DNA of 64,000 nt, from NCBI GenBank assembly GCA_027422505.1, contig JAPQWV010000005.1:9801501-9865500 (forward strand), read 5' to 3'. The notes beneath the pieces are model-generated. The model saw only the letters and a list, made by a program, of their open reading frames with translations. It ran no database searches and had not been told where the DNA came from. A program made the position numbers and the translations under genes. Below are positions 32,978-44,216 of the stretch, piece after piece; the first letter of the stretch is position 1; each line of letters opens with the position of its first letter. The DNA is from Craterostigma plantagineum. Taxonomy: Eukaryota; Streptophyta; Magnoliopsida; Lamiales; Linderniaceae.

Positions 32978-35448
32978 ACATTTGTTGCAATTCTCTCACA
33001 ATAAAACTAGAGAAATGGAAAGACGTTGACAAATTAATTTAAAAGGGAGATTTAGATCCTCAAAGGGTCGGGATCACACTCGTAGCACAATTCTCTGCGG
33101 ATTAAGGTAGGTGAAGATCACCTACATACGTAAACAATATTAGGATTTGTGTATTTTACGTGTTTTGCATGTTATTCATCGAATTCTTCGTGTTTATGTG
33201 ATAATAATAATTTGCTTGCATGAATTTTTCGTTGGTTAGCTTAGGGAGCATGAGATTGAGCATTTTTAGATCTATGAATATTTGTAGGGATAGAGGACTT
33301 TAGATTAAGAGGATAGAGCAAAACTTGGGGAGAATTAGGGTTTCTTTATTCATTTCGGCCTGGAAGTTCAAAAATTCATATCTTACAATCTCGACATCGG
33401 ATTAAAAATCTCTTTGGATAGAATTTAGATTTGCAAGTCTTTTAACTGTGGTTAAAATTTCAGAACCATCGGACATCGTTTACCCCGTGATCATTGAAAA
33501 ATACGAAACTGTCGCAAAACAGCCTATAAAATAGTTATTTTTAAAAATTAGGGACTTAGTCGAAATTTTACAAAATCTGGGGAGTCTGTGTTGCCCGAAC
33601 AAAGAATATTTTTAAAGAAATATAAAGCTTTTAACACATATTTAAAATTCGGAATAAATAATTGGGGTCCTTTGTGCAATTTTCAAAAATTCGGGTACTA
33701 AATTGATAAGTTTCAAAAATCTGGGGACTAAAAATGGAAAAATTCAACAGGGAATATTTTAATGAAAATACTGAATTTCTTTTGGAGAGAAATTAGAACT
33801 TTTCAAAAGTTTTGGGGTGCTAAATAAATTTATATAATTTCGATTAGGATGAAATTAGAACTTTTCAAAAGTTTAGGGACGTTAGTTAAATTTATATAAT
33901 CTCGGCTAGGATGAAATTAGAATTTTTCAAAAGTTTTGAATGCTAAATAAATATATATAAATTCGGCTAGGATTAAATGAACTTTTCAAAAGTTATTGGG
34001 GACTAAATAATATTTGATAAGGACCAAATTGAAACTTTTCAAAAGTTTGAGTACTAAAAATTTATGTTGAGTTTCGGCTAGAGTATAAATGAAATTTTCA
34101 GAAATTTTTAGGTTTTTAAATAAATAGTTTAAAACTGGGCCGGGGTTAAATTATAATTTTTTATTTTTTTGGAGGGTTAAATAAATAATTAAAAATGGCC
34201 GAGGAGTTCTTTTGCAAAATTACAGGATATTAGAATAATTAAATTTTCACTAAATTTGATTGGAGTCAAATGTAAATTTTCGGAAAAATACTCGGAATTG
34301 AAAATAAATAATTATTAAAATCGGTAGGGGTCGAAAATTAAATTTTCAGAAATTTATGGGGTTAAATAAATAATCAATAAATGCGGTTGAGGTCAATTTT
34401 AAATCTCTAGAAACTTTTGAGTTTAAATAAATGATTAATGAATTCGGTTGGGGTCATTATGCAATTTTCGGAAATTCCGAGGGGTAAATTGTAAATTTTC
34501 TAAAATATTTTTGAAACTTAATCTAAAACTGGCGTTGGAGTGAATCGTAAGGTAGAAAGAATTAAACTTAGAACTTTTAGTTTAAGATCGAGAGGGAATT
34601 CAGTGGTTACGGTTTCGGGCCGATTAAAAATCGGAACGCGGGCTTTGGGCCCGAATTATTTGTCGAATGTTGACGTTGGGAATCGGGCCGAGCTAATACC
34701 TCGGCCGATATGTAATGTGGAAAGGATATGTTGCATTTTATGTGTTGCATTTTTATTTGCACGGCATTTGCATACACGTGTTACGAGGGGAGTACGGAGT
34801 CATGAAAGTGTTGTCTAGAGACGCGAGTGAGATGGTTTATGAATGAGAAATGTTGATGAGTTGTATGAGTGAGGTTAGGACTAAGGCGCACTTTATATGG
34901 AGGGAGTGGGGCCTCCCGAGCTACTGACCCCTTGTGGGGAGTGGGGCCTCCCGAGCTACGGACCCCTGCGCGCGCGTGTTGCCTTTAGTACCTAAGCCTC
35001 GGGCCCTGAATGTGATGTGATGATATGAGATATGAGATATGAGAAAAGAGTCGAGCGTGTATATTTGTGAGATAAGTCGGGATTGGGGTGTGAGAGCATT
35101 TGCATTGCACATTTTCATCTACTGGGCCAAAGCTCAGGGTTTACGTATGTAGGTGAGGCGGCTGATGGCGGTGACTCCACGGACTTTTGAGTGCGGGGCA
35201 GTATATGGGAACGCGACCTGTGGAGTATTTTAATCTATGTTCGTATTTTACTATTAGGGTTTCGACCCAATACATAAACGTGTGTGTGTTGTAATATATT
35301 TTATATACTCGGGTTTGGACCTTTGGGCTTCGGCCCAGTATATGAATATTATTATGTAATAAAAAGTTTTTATTAAATGGGCTTTCCGCTGCTTACGCTG
35401 CGTAAAACCCGCCAAAAATACGTATTGAAGAAGTAGGGTCGTTATAGG

Positions 35449-35460
35449 TGGTATCAGAGC
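35449..35460 (+). other. Primer-binding site of Gypsy internal region 1
   Basis: TGGTATCAGAGC lies 2 nt after the LTR1 end. The same site lies at 50879-50890 after LTR2. None follows LTR3, which marks LTR3 as the true 3' end. Confidence 0.9.
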
Positions 35461-35619
35461 ACTAGGTTTTAGGTTCTGTAGACCGTCCATGTACTGCCGC
35501 TCAAAAGCCGGGAGGATCAGCCTACGTCTGTAAGTTTTATATTATTACGTGAATATATGTAAATACTATTGTACTTTTCGTGCTTTCCTATGTTATGTGA
35601 ACTTGTAGACTCTTAGAAA

Positions 35620-36523
35620 ATGAGGACACGATCGGGAAATGGGAATGATGGAGAGCCGAGTCGTCGGGATGGATCTGAATCCCCGACTCGTGAAAACAAC
35701 ACACATGAGAACGATACCATCCGCTGTTTGACTGAGCTAATCCAACAACAGGCTGCTCAAATCCACGAGTTAATCAATTACCGGAGCTCATCTGAACACC
35801 GATCCTCTCCACATCCTGACCGTGTGGAAATCATCGGGGAGAGGTTTCGCAAACTGAATCCCCCGACTTTCGAGCAATCTACCGATCCTTAGATGGCAGA
35901 AGACTGGATCCGAACCATTGAAGATATGTTCGTATAAGGTCGGTGCCAGGGAACGAACAAGTTCTCTGTGCCGTTCCGATGTTACGAGGAAGTGCGTGAT
36001 TTTGGTGGGATACCATCAAAATCCTTAACGATCCCGCTACGATGCCATGGGATAGATTCAAAGAGCTGTTCTTCGAAAAATACTTCTCACCCACGAGCAA
36101 GCACAACGAATGAACGAATTCATCAACCTCCGACAAGGACGGATGACGGTGTCGGAATACGTTCGTAAATTCGAAGAGCTATCCCGCTTCGCCCCGCACA
36201 TGGTAGCTACTGATGCATTGAAGGTGGCTCGCTTCATGGTGGGCCTCAGACCCGAGATTTACCGGGACGTAAGCATGTCGGGTACCCCGGGTGTGCACTT
36301 CACACAAGTGGCCGAACGAGCCATCATCGCGGAGCAAGCAGAGGCTCAGATCGTGGCCGCGCAAGAAGCAAGGAAGAGAACGGATAATCAGCAAGGAGGT
36401 AGAGGTGACCGAAAGAGACCATTCTTTTGGAAAGGCCCTAACCAAGGAGGTCGCTCGGGGCCATCCAACTGGCGACCGAGGCCGAACCAGGGACCATCCG
36501 GCGCGCCGAACCGACCTCAGTAC
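35620..36523 (+). pseudogene. Gypsy composite gag, internal region 1 (5' part)
   Basis: This is chromovirus Gag: an N-terminal region (start MRTRSGNGNDGEPSRRDG), the capsid-like core ([50 protein letters not shown]) and a basic Gln/Gly-rich nucleocapsid stretch. It is broken by TAG at 35890-35892, by TAA at 35935-35937 (the latter shared with internal region 2 at 51365-51367), and by a frame change before 36110. Element E interrupts it at 36523. Sequence resumes at 44212 with the duplicated AGTAC. It is non-functional. Confidence 0.85.
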
Positions 36524-38027
36524 TGTAATACCTGTAAATATAATACGGAATTTTGAGGTAATTATATATGCGACTTTGTGAATTTGGGAGCTTGATAAGA
36601 AATTAAGTTGTGTAACAAAAATATAAATTTCAACAGTCCCGAAAATATTTCGAAACTTAACTAAGGAATTATTCGAAAGCAATATAGTATTAGAATTTGG
36701 GCCATATATGATTTGGTCGAATTTTTGAACAAGGCCCAAATTGAGTAAACATATTAAGAAATAGAGATTACTTAAACGTAAGGAAAGAATCATCATAGAC
36801 AACTTGTCTAATCAATCGCTAGTTTCAAAATGTTCATACATATCTAATAGTAACATAAACACTAAAGTAGGGAAACTTCATAAACGTGAGAAACTCAAGA
36901 GCAGAAACACATTCAAGGCATAAGAAAAAGAAATTCACCAACATAGAAGCCCTAACAAATCGAAAATCAGAATTTGGAGTAAGGAAGGGATTCGAACTGT
37001 AGGGAATTCACCAGGATTGTCGACTGATTTTATCGGGAGGACAGGTAGGTGAATTATTCATCTACAATACGTACACACTTATCTGATTTACGTGTTTTTA
37101 TGTGCTTCAATGATTTACGTGAATTACGTGCTTTACGTATATTTCATGTGAAATCACGAATTCATATGTTATCACGTTTATATGCATGGCACATGCATAT
37201 CATATCACAGGGGTGAGATATTTACACCGTATTGAGACGGTTGATTTGAGATATTGTCGAGTGGCGTAAAATGAGATGTTTGTGATTTTTGTTGTTGACT
37301 CGTTGAGGAGTCGAGGTTGGTACTCGTATGACACCTGACGGCAGACAGGCGTGATCGATCTGTCTACTCGGGCGTGAACGTCCCGAGGTGCAAAACCGTC
37401 ATGATTATATTTTCAGCGGAGGGAGCGACCTGACAGGGCAGTTGCGTGATCGTCAAAATGCTGTCGGCGTAGGCTACCGCTTACGGAAGAGCGACCTAGC
37501 AGGGCAGTTGCGTGATCGTCAAAACGCTGCTAGTGTAAGCTTCCGTAGATTGTTTTATATTATGGGCGCGCGAGGTGTCGAGTCTGACCTAGGGCCCTGT
37601 GTTGTATGATTTGAGATAGGATTGTGGGAAAAGAAAGAGTGAACATTGCATGTGAGATATTGGGATCGGAAATGAGCGTTCACGTGCATACATGCATTTC
37701 TATTCACCTACTGGGCAAATCGCTCAGTGTTTACGTGTTGTAGGTACTGAGTCTGACGTCGACGCGCGTCAAGACTAAGGCGGCTGGTGGCGGTGCTCCA
37801 CGGACTTTTGAGGGCGGGGCGGTACATGGATGAAGACCTGTGGAGCGATGATAGGGTTTTGTTTTTGGACGTTTTGGGTTATGGCCTTTGTGTAGACTTG
37901 ACCTTGTAGATAATATTTTGTTGTAATATATTATCTTATAGGAAAAAGTTTTTATTAGACGGGTCTTCCGCGACTTACGTTGCGAAAATCCGCCACTAAC
38001 CTTAATTAGAAAACGAGGGTCGCCACA
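36524..38027 (+). repeat. 5' LTR of element E
   Basis: The LTR starts TGTAATACCTGTAAATATAA and ends CGCCACA. It contains a 66-bp tandem repeat (about 37424-37552, core cagggcagttgcgtgatcgt) and a hairpin TAGGTGAAT/ATTCATCTA (37046-37064) preceded by CAG, resembling a splice donor. Its 3' half is homologous to the LTR of element T. The 73-aa frame across the tandem repeat is not a gene. Confidence 0.92.
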
Positions 38028-38029
38028 GG

Positions 38030-38041
38030 TGGTATCAGAGC
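38030..38041 (+). other. Primer-binding site of element E
   Basis: TGGTATCAGAGC begins 2 nt after the 5' LTR and matches the initiator Met tRNA 3' end. Confidence 0.92.
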
Positions 38042-38187
38042 GTAGGCTTTAGATTCTGAAGACTGTCCATGTACTGTCGCTCAAAAGCCTGGAGAACCAG
38101 CCTGGCCTGTAAGTTAAATGCTTGATTATGTTACTATGTGTTACCTGATATGTGCTTTATGTTATTTATTATGGATAATAGTTGAAA

Positions 38188-39215
38188 ATGCCAAGAACTC
38201 GTAGTGAACATGTGGCTGAATCCAGCCGTAGGGCTGAGCCAGAATCCCCTCCAAATGAAAGGGACTCTACTATCTTACGACTGACCGAATTGCTTCAACG
38301 TCAGTCAGACCATATCAATCGCCAATCAGATCAAATCGACGAGCTACTTCATCATCATAGCTCGTCTGAACATCGTCCTTACCCACAGCCAGCGCGTGTA
38401 GAAATTATAGGAGAGCGATTTCGAAAAATGGATCCCCCAACCTTTACCGATGCTACGGACCCAGCAGTGGCTGAAGATTGGCTGCGAACTATAGAAGATA
38501 TGTTTATCTACAGCCGTGTACCTGAAAACGAGAAGGTCCTTTGCGCCATTTCTATGCTCAGAGGGAATGCCCGTTTCTGGTGGGACACTGTGAAAGTCTT
38601 GGAAGACCCAGTGGTAATGACGTGGGAACGATTCAGGGAACTCTTTCATAGTAAGTACTTTACAGCCCATGAACAGGAACGACGAATGCAAGAGTTTATT
38701 AATCTGAAACAGGGAGCAATGCCGGTGGCCCAATATATTCGTCGATTCGAGGAACTATCCCGTTTTGCTCCTCATATGGTCGCAACTAATTCGTTGAAGG
38801 TGACGAGGTTCATTACTGGCCTCAAGCCGGAACTTTATCGCGACCTAAGTATCTCAGGGGCCCGACAGATGGAATTCACCCAAGTAGCAGAAAGGGCCAT
38901 GATAGCTGAGCAGGCCGAGGCTCAGATTTCTGAAGCGCAGGAGGCGAAGAAGAGGAGGGAGAGTCAGCAAGGACCTGGAAATGACCGTAAACGCCAATTT
39001 TTCAACAAAGGCCAAGGAAGTCGCCAGGGTCAACAAAACTGGCGCCCGACGTTGAACCAGGGACCCATAATATTCAGAACCGACCTCCAAACCCGGCACC
39101 CCAGTGCAGACAGTGTGGCCGTTACCACTTCGGCACCTGTTATCTACCCAGACCTCATCCAAACCCACAGTGTTTCAGATGTGGAAGAATGGGGCATTAT
39201 GCTAGGAATTGCAAT
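38188..39215 (+). pseudogene. Gag of element E (one frameshift)
   Basis: The start is the ATG at 38188, 160 bp after the LTR. The capsid region includes ERFRKMDPPTFTDATDPAVA, ARFWWDTVKVLEDPVVMTWE and EFINLKQGAMPVAQYIRRFE. A basic Gln-rich segment follows. About 39066 a single-base change shifts the frame, so the CCHC knuckle (CFRCGRMGHYARNC, 39171-39212) is in a different frame from the capsid. Gag would form the cytoplasmic particle and bind RNA. The capsid part is otherwise unbroken. In this clade Gag and Pol are normally one frame, so the shift should inactivate the element. Confidence 0.88.
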
Positions 39216-39840
39216 ACGACTTTACCCCAAAACGCGGCCCAACCACCGGTTCGACCTCCACCGGTTCCTGCACGGGTTTTCACACTTACCAATGAGGAGG
39301 CCGAGGCGAACCCTTCTGTTGTGACGGGTACGTTAACTATCTATAACGAGCCCACTTATGTGCTAATTGATTCTGGAGCCACACATTCATTTGTGTCGGC
39401 TAAGTACGTGGCGAAGGTAGGAATATCTCCTACCTCATCTGAATGCAACTATGTAGTTACTCTGCCACATGGGAATCCGACGCATACCAACCAAGTACTG
39501 AAAGGATGCGTCGTAGTTATTGAGGGTAGGAACTTGAGTGCCGACCTGATTGTAATCCCGATGAACGACTACGATGTCATCTTCGGAATGGATTGGCTTT
39601 CAAGATATGGAGCCATCATAGATTGCAATAAGAAGGTCGTTAAATTCCAACTGGCCGAGGAAGAAGCATTCACTTTTTCGGGTAAAACAGATAAGAATAA
39701 TATTCCACGAATATCAGCTCTAAAGGCTCGACGACTTTTGAGGTCAGGTTGTGAGTCTTATCTCGTGTATGCGGTGAAGGCAGAGTACTTACCTCAGCCG
39801 GAACTAAAAGACGTACCTGTAGCCAACGATACACTGATGT
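39216..39840 (+). pseudogene. Protease domain of element E
   Basis: The aspartic protease is recognisable by [17 protein letters not shown] (about 39359-39410), with active-site D-S-G, and by the downstream hydrophobic [16 protein letters not shown]. It lies in the frame that carries the zinc knuckle. A second frameshift at about 39830-39845 separates it from RT. Its role is polyprotein cleavage during particle maturation. The catalytic motif itself is intact. Confidence 0.88.
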
Positions 39841-42673
39841 ATTTCCCGACGATCTCCCGGGGTTACCCCCTGATCGAGAAATACAGTTCAAGATTGATCT
39901 GATGCCAGGGTCAGCCCCAATCTCTAAAGCCCCTTACCGTTTAGCACCAAATGAGTTAAAGGAATTGAAGGAACAGTTAGAAGACTTACTATCTAAGGGG
40001 TTTATCCAGCCGAGTTTTTCGCCGTGGGGCGCACCCGTTCTTTTTGTACGAAAGAAGGATGGTTCAATGCGACTATGCATCGACTACCGAGAATTGAATA
40101 AGATCACGATCAAGAATAAATACCCTTTGCCAAGGATCGATGATCTGTTCGATCAACTACAAGGAGCTACGGTATTCTCGAAAATTGACCTCCGTTCGGG
40201 ATACCATCAGTTGAAGATCAGGGAGGTAGATGTTCCTAAAACTGCATTAAGTACGAGGTATGGCCATTATGAGTTTTTGGTCATGCCTTTTGGACTGACA
40301 AATGCCCCAGCTGCTTTTATGGACCTGATGAACCGAGTCTTTAAAGACTATCTCGATCGGTTCGTTATCGTCTTTATCGACGATATTCTGATCTATTCCA
40401 AGACAAGAGACGAACACGAAAACCATCTACGAACCGTCTTAGGAATCCTGCGAGAAAAACAGCTCTACGCCAAATTCAAGAAATATGAATTTTGGCTTGA
40501 GCAAGTAGCCTTCTTGGGACACGTGATTTCTGGGAATGGAATCTCTGTTGACCCGAGTAAGATCGAAGCTGTGAATAACTGGCGACGACCTACTACTCCT
40601 ACCGAAGTCCGGAGTTTTCTGGGACTTGTGGGATACTACCGTAAGTTTATAGCAGACTTCTCCAGTATTGCCTCTACATTAACCAATTTGACGAGGAAGA
40701 ATGTTCCATTCAAATGGACCGAAGCATGCGAACAGAGTTTTCAAGAGTTGAAGAAACGTCTTACCTCTGCTCCGATATTGACAATACCATCGGGAACCGA
40801 AGGATTTGCAGTATACAGCGATGCTTCGAAGAATGGCTTGGGATGCGTGCTAATGCAGAACGGAAAGGTGATTGCCTATGCTTCGCGACAACTAAAGGAA
40901 TACGAGAAGAACTACCCAACCCATGACCTCGAATTAGCAGCGGTGGTCTTCGCTCTGAAGATCTGGAGACATTATCTCTGCGGAGAGAAATGTGAGATCT
41001 TCACAGACCATAAGAGTTTGAAGTATTTCTTCACCCAGAAGGAACTGAATATGCGACAGCGAAGATGGCTGGAGCTCGTCAAGGACTACGATTGCGTCAT
41101 CAGCTATCATCCGGGTAAGGCAAACGTAGTCGCAGATGCGCTAAGTCGAAAAGCGGTGAATGTAGAGTTACATCAGCTTGGAATAGAGGTAGTTAATTTG
41201 GGCGAAGTTGAGGCAAGACTAGCAGCATTAACTCTCCAACCCACGCTGCTAGAACAGATCAAGAAAACCCAAGAAGAAGACGAATTCTACTTAAAAATGA
41301 AGGAGGTACTACCCGAAGATTTTAAAATACGAGAGGATGGAGCTTTATTGTACAAGAATCGTCTTTATGTACCTAACAATGAGGAGTTGCGACAAACGAT
41401 AATGAAGGAAGCACACACGACAACATATTCGATGCACCCAGGATCCACGAAAATGTATCAAGACTTGCGAGCAACATACTGGTGGCCAGGAATGAAGAAA
41501 GACATCGCAGCGTTCGTGAATCGATGTATGACCTGCCAATTGATTAAAGCGGAACACCAGCGACCCGGTGGAATCCTACAGCCTCTACCCATTCCGGAAT
41601 GGAAGTGGGATCATATCACGATGGATTTCGTCGTTGGTTTACCCAAGACGACGAAAGGCCATGATGCTATTTGGGTGGTTGTAGACCGCTTGACGAAATC
41701 AGCCCATTTCCTTCCAATCATCTCTACTTTTTCCATGGAACGCTACGCTGAACTATATATTCAGGAAATAATACGACTCCATGGAATTCCAATCTTTATT
41801 GTCTCGGATAGAGATTCGAGATTTTTGTCGAACTTTTGGCAGAGCCTGCAGAAAGCGATGGGAACTAAGCTCTCATTCAGTACTGCTTACCATCCCCAGA
41901 CCGACGGGCAGTCTGAACGAATGATTCAGACTCTCGAGGATATGCTACGGGCATGTGTGCTCGATTTCAAAGGAAACTGGAGTAAGTATTTGCCGCTCAT
42001 AGAATTTTCATACAACAACAGTTTCCACGTTACAATCGGAATGGCGCCATACGAGGCGTTATACGGGCGCAAATGCCGATCCCCCATCCATTGGGACGAA
42101 ATCGGTGAACGAACACTGTTAGGACCTGATATGATCCGAGAAATGACAGAAGCTGTGACGAAGATTCGGGAAAGGATGCGAACCGCACAGAGTCGTCAGA
42201 AGAGTTACGCAGATCATCGACGACGACAATTGGAATTTGCAGAAAATGACCAAGTGTTCCTGAAAATTTCACCGATGAAATGAGTAAAGCGTTTTGGGAG
42301 AAAGGGCAAGCTGAGTCCCAGATACATAGGCCCGTTTAGAATTATCAGACGAGTCGGCGAAGTAGCGTACCAATTAGAGTTGCCGGCTTCACTATCGCAA
42401 GTTCACGACGTATTTCACGTATCGACACTACGGAAGTACGTCGCAGACCCAAGTCACGTGATCCAGAACGAGCTTCTTTACCAACAGCTCAAACCTGACT
42501 TGAGTTACGAAGAGAAGCCCGTAGAAATTTTAATGTATGAGTTGAAACAACTTCGGAATAAGGTTATTCCGTTAGTTAAGGTTTTGTGGCGGAATCAATT
42601 AATTGAGGAAGCCACTTGGGAACGTGAAGATGATATGAGAGTTCGTTATCCCGAGTTATTCCAGTCGGCGTAA
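39841..42673 (+). pseudogene. RT-RNase H-integrase-chromodomain of element E (one nonsense codon)
   Basis: From codon 39902 one frame of 793 residues is open. RT carries [13 protein letters not shown] (catalytic D-D at residues 160-161). RNase H has [12 protein letters not shown] (D307) and [11 protein letters not shown]. The integrase zinc domain follows (HPGSTKMY ... [11 protein letters not shown]), then an intact DDE triad D575, D636, E672 with the usual 35-residue spacing. A TGA at 42281-42283 interrupts the frame just after integrase. The remaining 130 codons encode the LTR-binding/chromodomain tail ([18 protein letters not shown]) to the stop at 42671-42673. It would copy RNA to DNA and insert it. 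It is defective only through two upstream frameshifts and this stop. Confidence 0.92.
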
Positions 42674-42693
42674 TTTCGGGGATGAAATTCTTT

Positions 42694-42707
42694 TAAGGGG
42701 GGGAGGA
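42694..42707 (+). promoter_or_regulatory. Polypurine tract of element E
   Basis: The tract aagggggggagga directly precedes the 3' LTR and is the plus-strand primer site. Confidence 0.9.
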
Positions 42708-44211
42708 TGTAATACCTGTAAATTTAATACGGAATTTTGAGGTAATTATATATGCGACTTTGTGAATTTGGGAGCTTGATAAGAAATTAAGTTGTGTAAC
42801 AAAAATATAAATTTCAACAGTCCCGAAAATATTTCGAAACTTAACTAAGGAATTATTCGAAAGCAATATAGTATTAGAATTTGGGCCATATATGATTTGG
42901 TCGAATTTTTGAACAAGGCCCAAATTGAGTAAACATATTAAGAAATAGAGATTACTTAAACGTAAGGAAAGAATCATCATAGACAACTTGTCTAATCAAT
43001 CGCTACTTTCAAAATGTTCATACATATCTAATAGTAACATAAACACTAAAGTAGGGAAACTTCATAAACGTGAGAAACTCAAGAGCAGAAACACATTCAA
43101 GGCATAAGAAAAAGAAATTCACCAACATAGAAGCCCTAACAAATCGAAAATCAGAATTTGGAGTAAGGAAGGGATTCGAACTGTAGGGAATTCACCAGGA
43201 TTGTCGACTGATTTTATCGGGAGGACAGGTAGGTGAATTATTCATCTACAATACGTAAACACTTATCTGAATTACGTGTTTTTATGTGCTTCAATGATTT
43301 ACGTGAATTATGTGCTTTACGTATATTTCATGTGAAATCACGAATTCATATGTTATCACGTTTATATGCATGGCACATGCATATCATATCACAGGGGTGA
43401 GATATTTACACCGTATTGAGACGGTTGATTTGAGATATTGTCGAGTGGCGTAGAATGAGATGTTTGTGATTTTTGTTGTTGACTCGTTGAGGAGTCGAGG
43501 TTGGTACTCGTATGACACCTGACGGCAGACAGGCGTGATCGATCTGTCTACTCGGGCGTGAACGTCCCGAGGTGCAAAACCGTCATGATTATATTTTCAG
43601 CGGAGGGAGCGACCTGACAGGGCAGTTGCGTGATCGTCAAAACGCTATCGGCGTAGGCTACCGCTTACGGAAGAGCGACCTAGCAGGGCAGTTGCGTGAT
43701 CGTCAAAACGCTGCTAGTGTAAGCTTCCGTAGATTGTTTTATATTATGGGCGCGCGAGGTGTCGAGTCTGACCTAGGGCCCTGTGTTGTATGATTTGAGA
43801 TAGGATTGTGGGAAAAGAAAGACTGAACATTGCATGTGAGATATTGGGATCGGAAATGAGCGTTCACGTGCATACATGCATTTCTATTCACCTACTGGGC
43901 AAATCGCTCAGTGTTTACGTGTTGTAGGTACTGAGTCTGACGTCGACGCGCGTCAAGACTAAGGCGGCTGGTGGTGGTGCTCCACGGACTTTTGAGGGCG
44001 GGGCGGTACATGGATGAAGACCTGTGGAGCGATGATAGGGTTTTGTTTTTGGATGTTTTGGGTTACGGCCTTTGTGTAGACTTGACCTTGTAGATAATAT
44101 TTTGTTGTAATATATTATCTTTTAGGAAAAAGTTTTTATTAGACGGGTCTTCCGCGACTTACGTTGCGAAAATCCGCCACTAACCTTAATTAGAAAACGA
44201 GGGTCGCCACA
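42708..44211 (+). repeat. 3' LTR of element E
   Basis: This LTR has the same length as the 5' LTR, 1,504 bp, with about a dozen substitutions and no indels seen. It ends CGCCACA and is followed by the target duplication AGTAC. Confidence 0.93.
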
Positions 44212-44216
44212 AGTAC

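Larger units (their letters stand above)
27003..35446 (+). repeat. LTR1 of composite G (duplicated start, split by element D)
   Basis: The LTR starts at 27003 and again, because of the 791-bp duplication, at 27794. It is broken in its GA tract at 28442 by element D, resumes with overlap at 32601 and ends gtcgttata at 35446. The remainder is colinear with LTR2. It contains about 60-bp diverged tandem units with AACTTTTCAAAAGTT (33798, 33859, 33980, 34033; variants at 33920 and 34092). A perfect hairpin TAGGTGA/TCACCTA lies at 33108-33124, and a local repeat of the gtggggcctcccgagcta segment at 34900-34960. No gene is present. Confidence 0.85.
36524..44211 (+). mobile_element. Young Ty3/Gypsy chromovirus E inserted in Gypsy gag
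   Basis: This is a complete 7,688-bp element with two 1,504-bp LTRs (36524-38027 and 42708-44211), a primer site, Gag-Pol, a polypurine tract and a perfect 5-bp target duplication AGTAC (36519-36523 and 44212-44216). The empty site is preserved in the sister internal region at about 51950. The LTRs differ at about a dozen positions by eye (near 1%), so insertion is recent and postdates the tandem Gypsy structure or at least the shared lesions. The C-terminal chromodomain suggests the Tekay/Del clade. Confidence 0.93.

Noticed and set aside
34540..35490. Conserved frames in the Gypsy LTR (around 34540, 34921 and 35254, repeated at 50246, 50684 and 57952)
   Set aside because: They recur only because the LTR recurs; frames change with indels between copies, which argues against coding.
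37388..37609. Conserved 73-aa frame present in both E LTRs and, reversed, in T
   Set aside because: Conservation follows from LTR identity; the frame spans a 66-bp tandem repeat and has no start context or known motif.
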